Shown one piece after another: positions 63,099 through 64,000 of a stretch of DNA of 64,000 nt (positions are counted from its first letter, which is position 1; each line of letters opens with the position of its first letter). This DNA is from Favolaschia claudopus (lineage: Eukaryota > Basidiomycota > Agaricomycetes > Agaricales > Mycenaceae), in NCBI GenBank assembly GCA_037176885.1, contig JAWWNJ010000003.1, positions 1,116,001 through 1,180,000 on the forward strand. Reading direction: 5' to 3'. A model generated the notes under the pieces. It worked only from the letters and a program-made list of their open reading frames with translations, searched no databases and was not told the DNA's origin. A program made the position numbers and the translations under genes.

Positions 63099-63800
63099 AT
63101 GAGCTCGGTGTTCCGGCAGCGCACAAACAACACCGCGCACGACTGGCAGCTAGACGTTGCCGAGGCTCTCATTTTGAAGCTCGACAGCTTGGTCATCGCA
63201 GGCACGGGCATGGGCAAGACGACCCCATTTGTCCTGCCTCTCCTCCTTCCTCAAAACAAGTCGAAGCTCGTCCTCGTTATATCTCCATTACTCTCCCTGC
63301 AAAAACAACAAGTAAGTGTTGACTTCTATGTGCAACTACACGTTCTCATCCTGTGTCAGATGAAGACATTCAATCAACTCGGAATCTCTGCGGCAGCCGT
63401 CAATAACGAGACGTTGGATGAGGGTTTGCTAAAGGTGCGTTACCAGAAGCTGCTTTTCACTTTTTCTTTGGCTAATTAAACGTGTGCAGCGGCTAAAATC
63501 TCACGAGTTCCAAGCTGTTTTTGTCGGGCCCGAGATGCTCATGGAGAACCCACTCTTCCACCCCTGGATCCGGCACAAGGACACGCTCGGGCGCGTTCTC
63601 TTCGTCGCCATTGACGAAGCTCATCTCATCCGCATCTGGGGAAGCGACTTTCGGACTCAATACCAATTGTTGTCCCGTCTCCGCTCGCTGCTACCCGCTC
63701 GCGTCCCTGTTCTTCCCACATCCGCCACCATTACACCCGAGGCCGAGCGCGAGATCTGCGAGGACGTGGGGAGACTCGGCGGAATCAGTGGTGCCAGCTT
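63099..63800 (+). pseudogene. RecQ-like DNA helicase, N-terminal half, truncated
   Basis: Exons 63099-63311, 63360-63434 and 63490-about 63790 splice in phase (introns of 48 and 55 nt). HDWQLDVAEALILKLDSLVI is followed by motif I AGTGMGKTTPF (Walker A), LVLVISPLLSLQKQQ (Ia), VGPEMLMENPL, motif II DEAHLIRIWGSDFR (DEAH with the RecQ aromatic-rich continuation) and VPVLPTSATITPEAER (motif III). Similarity stops around 63780-63800, and the frame ends at 63852. Motifs IV-VI, RQC and HRDC regions are absent. Such helicases are multiplied in agaric genomes, often with transposons. An unrelated acidic minus-strand frame follows at once. Confidence 0.82.
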
Positions 63801-64000
63801 TCAACTCATCGGGGTCAAGCTCTTCATCGCCGTCAATGGATGGCGTTGGTGATGGGCAGCGCGATTGACTGGGCTCCGAGTCCGTGTTGATGTCTTCCTC
63901 CAGGTTGTCATCATCCGAGTCAAGCTCAGGAAGATCGTGCTCATCGTCATCATCGAGGGCGAGTGACGGCTCAATGCTGCTCTTGCTCGATACCTCCGAA
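63770..64000 (-). CDS. Partial acidic ORF entering from the right edge
   Basis: From 63999 down the minus strand reads without a stop: SSIEPSLALDDDDEHDLPEL and DEELDPDELKAGTTDSAE, Asp/Glu/Ser-rich and probably disordered. It meets the broken end of the helicase tail to tail. Low complexity makes the call weak; the protein lies mostly outside the window. Confidence 0.4.

Noticed and set aside
1..64000. CRISPR array, rRNA genes or prokaryotic operons
   Set aside because: No regularly spaced repeats, no rRNA-like segments, and spliceosomal introns throughout.

Overview
The window looks like nuclear DNA of an Agaricomycete (mushroom-forming basidiomycete). The evidence is many short GT-AG introns of about 45-65 nt, an F-box gene and a MYND gene of the expanded agaric type, Ulp1-like and RecQ-like genes of the kind multiplied in these genomes, and transposons of typical agaric families (Ty1/copia, Ty3/gypsy chromovirus, RNase H-bearing LINE, DIRS-type reverse transcriptase, Tc1/mariner, hAT and CACTA-like MITEs). 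The genus cannot be read from the sequence. There is no rRNA, convincing tRNA, CRISPR array or prokaryotic-style operon. The region is a transposon-rich graveyard with a few disrupted host genes. Layout 1-11 kb: a broken Ulp1-like protease gene runs off the left edge on the minus strand; then a copia fragment caught between two MITEs, F-box/LRR gene remnants, a copia 5' end (LTR, half-tRNA primer site, start of gag) and a low-complexity gene remnant. Layout 11-22 kb: the first three exons of a CstF-64/Rna15-like RNA-binding protein abut a 5'-truncated DIRS-type RT/RNase H ORF. A run of MITEs follows (12925, 13908, 15098), then a CACTA-like element splitting a small ORF (16197), and a MYND zinc-finger gene split by a 1.04 kb TIR element that itself carries another MITE. 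Layout 22-28 kb: copy 1 (22051-25276) of a 3.2 kb Tc1/mariner-type transposon with a five-exon DD34E transposase and, convergent to it, a four-exon passenger gene of unknown function; then a hAT MITE and an intact-looking four-exon unknown gene. Layout 28-34 kb: a nearly full-length LINE on the minus strand (gag-like ORF1, endonuclease, RT, RNase H, zinc knuckle, poly-A). Layout 36-45 kb: an integrase-core pseudogene; a disordered-protein gene behind three ACGCGT boxes; a 2OG-Fe(II) oxygenase-like gene whose upstream coding segment is split by a 1.0 kb palindromic MITE; and a minus-strand Cys-motif/low-complexity gene. Layout 45-56 kb: copy 2 of the Tc1/mariner element (46245-49143) nested in an older TIR element, with its passenger gene crippled by a 327 bp deletion; further MITEs; a copia integrase fragment; and a broken zinc-motif gene. 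Layout 56-64 kb: a complete LTR-to-LTR chromovirus (56756-62750, 5 bp target duplication) inserted into a pogo-like transposase fragment. It has lost its integrase core in frame, has several gag/pol frameshifts, and carries a 792 bp TIR insertion in RT. The window ends with the N-terminal half of a RecQ-like helicase and the edge of an acidic minus-strand ORF. How the parts relate: almost no gene is free of transposon damage, and several insertions are precise enough that removing the element and one target duplication rejoins the reading frame (16197, 19237, 41046, 59096). The most promising unit is the two-gene Tc1/mariner transposon, present as two almost identical copies 24 kb apart. Both transposase genes look complete, and its TIR resembles that of a MITE in the same window.
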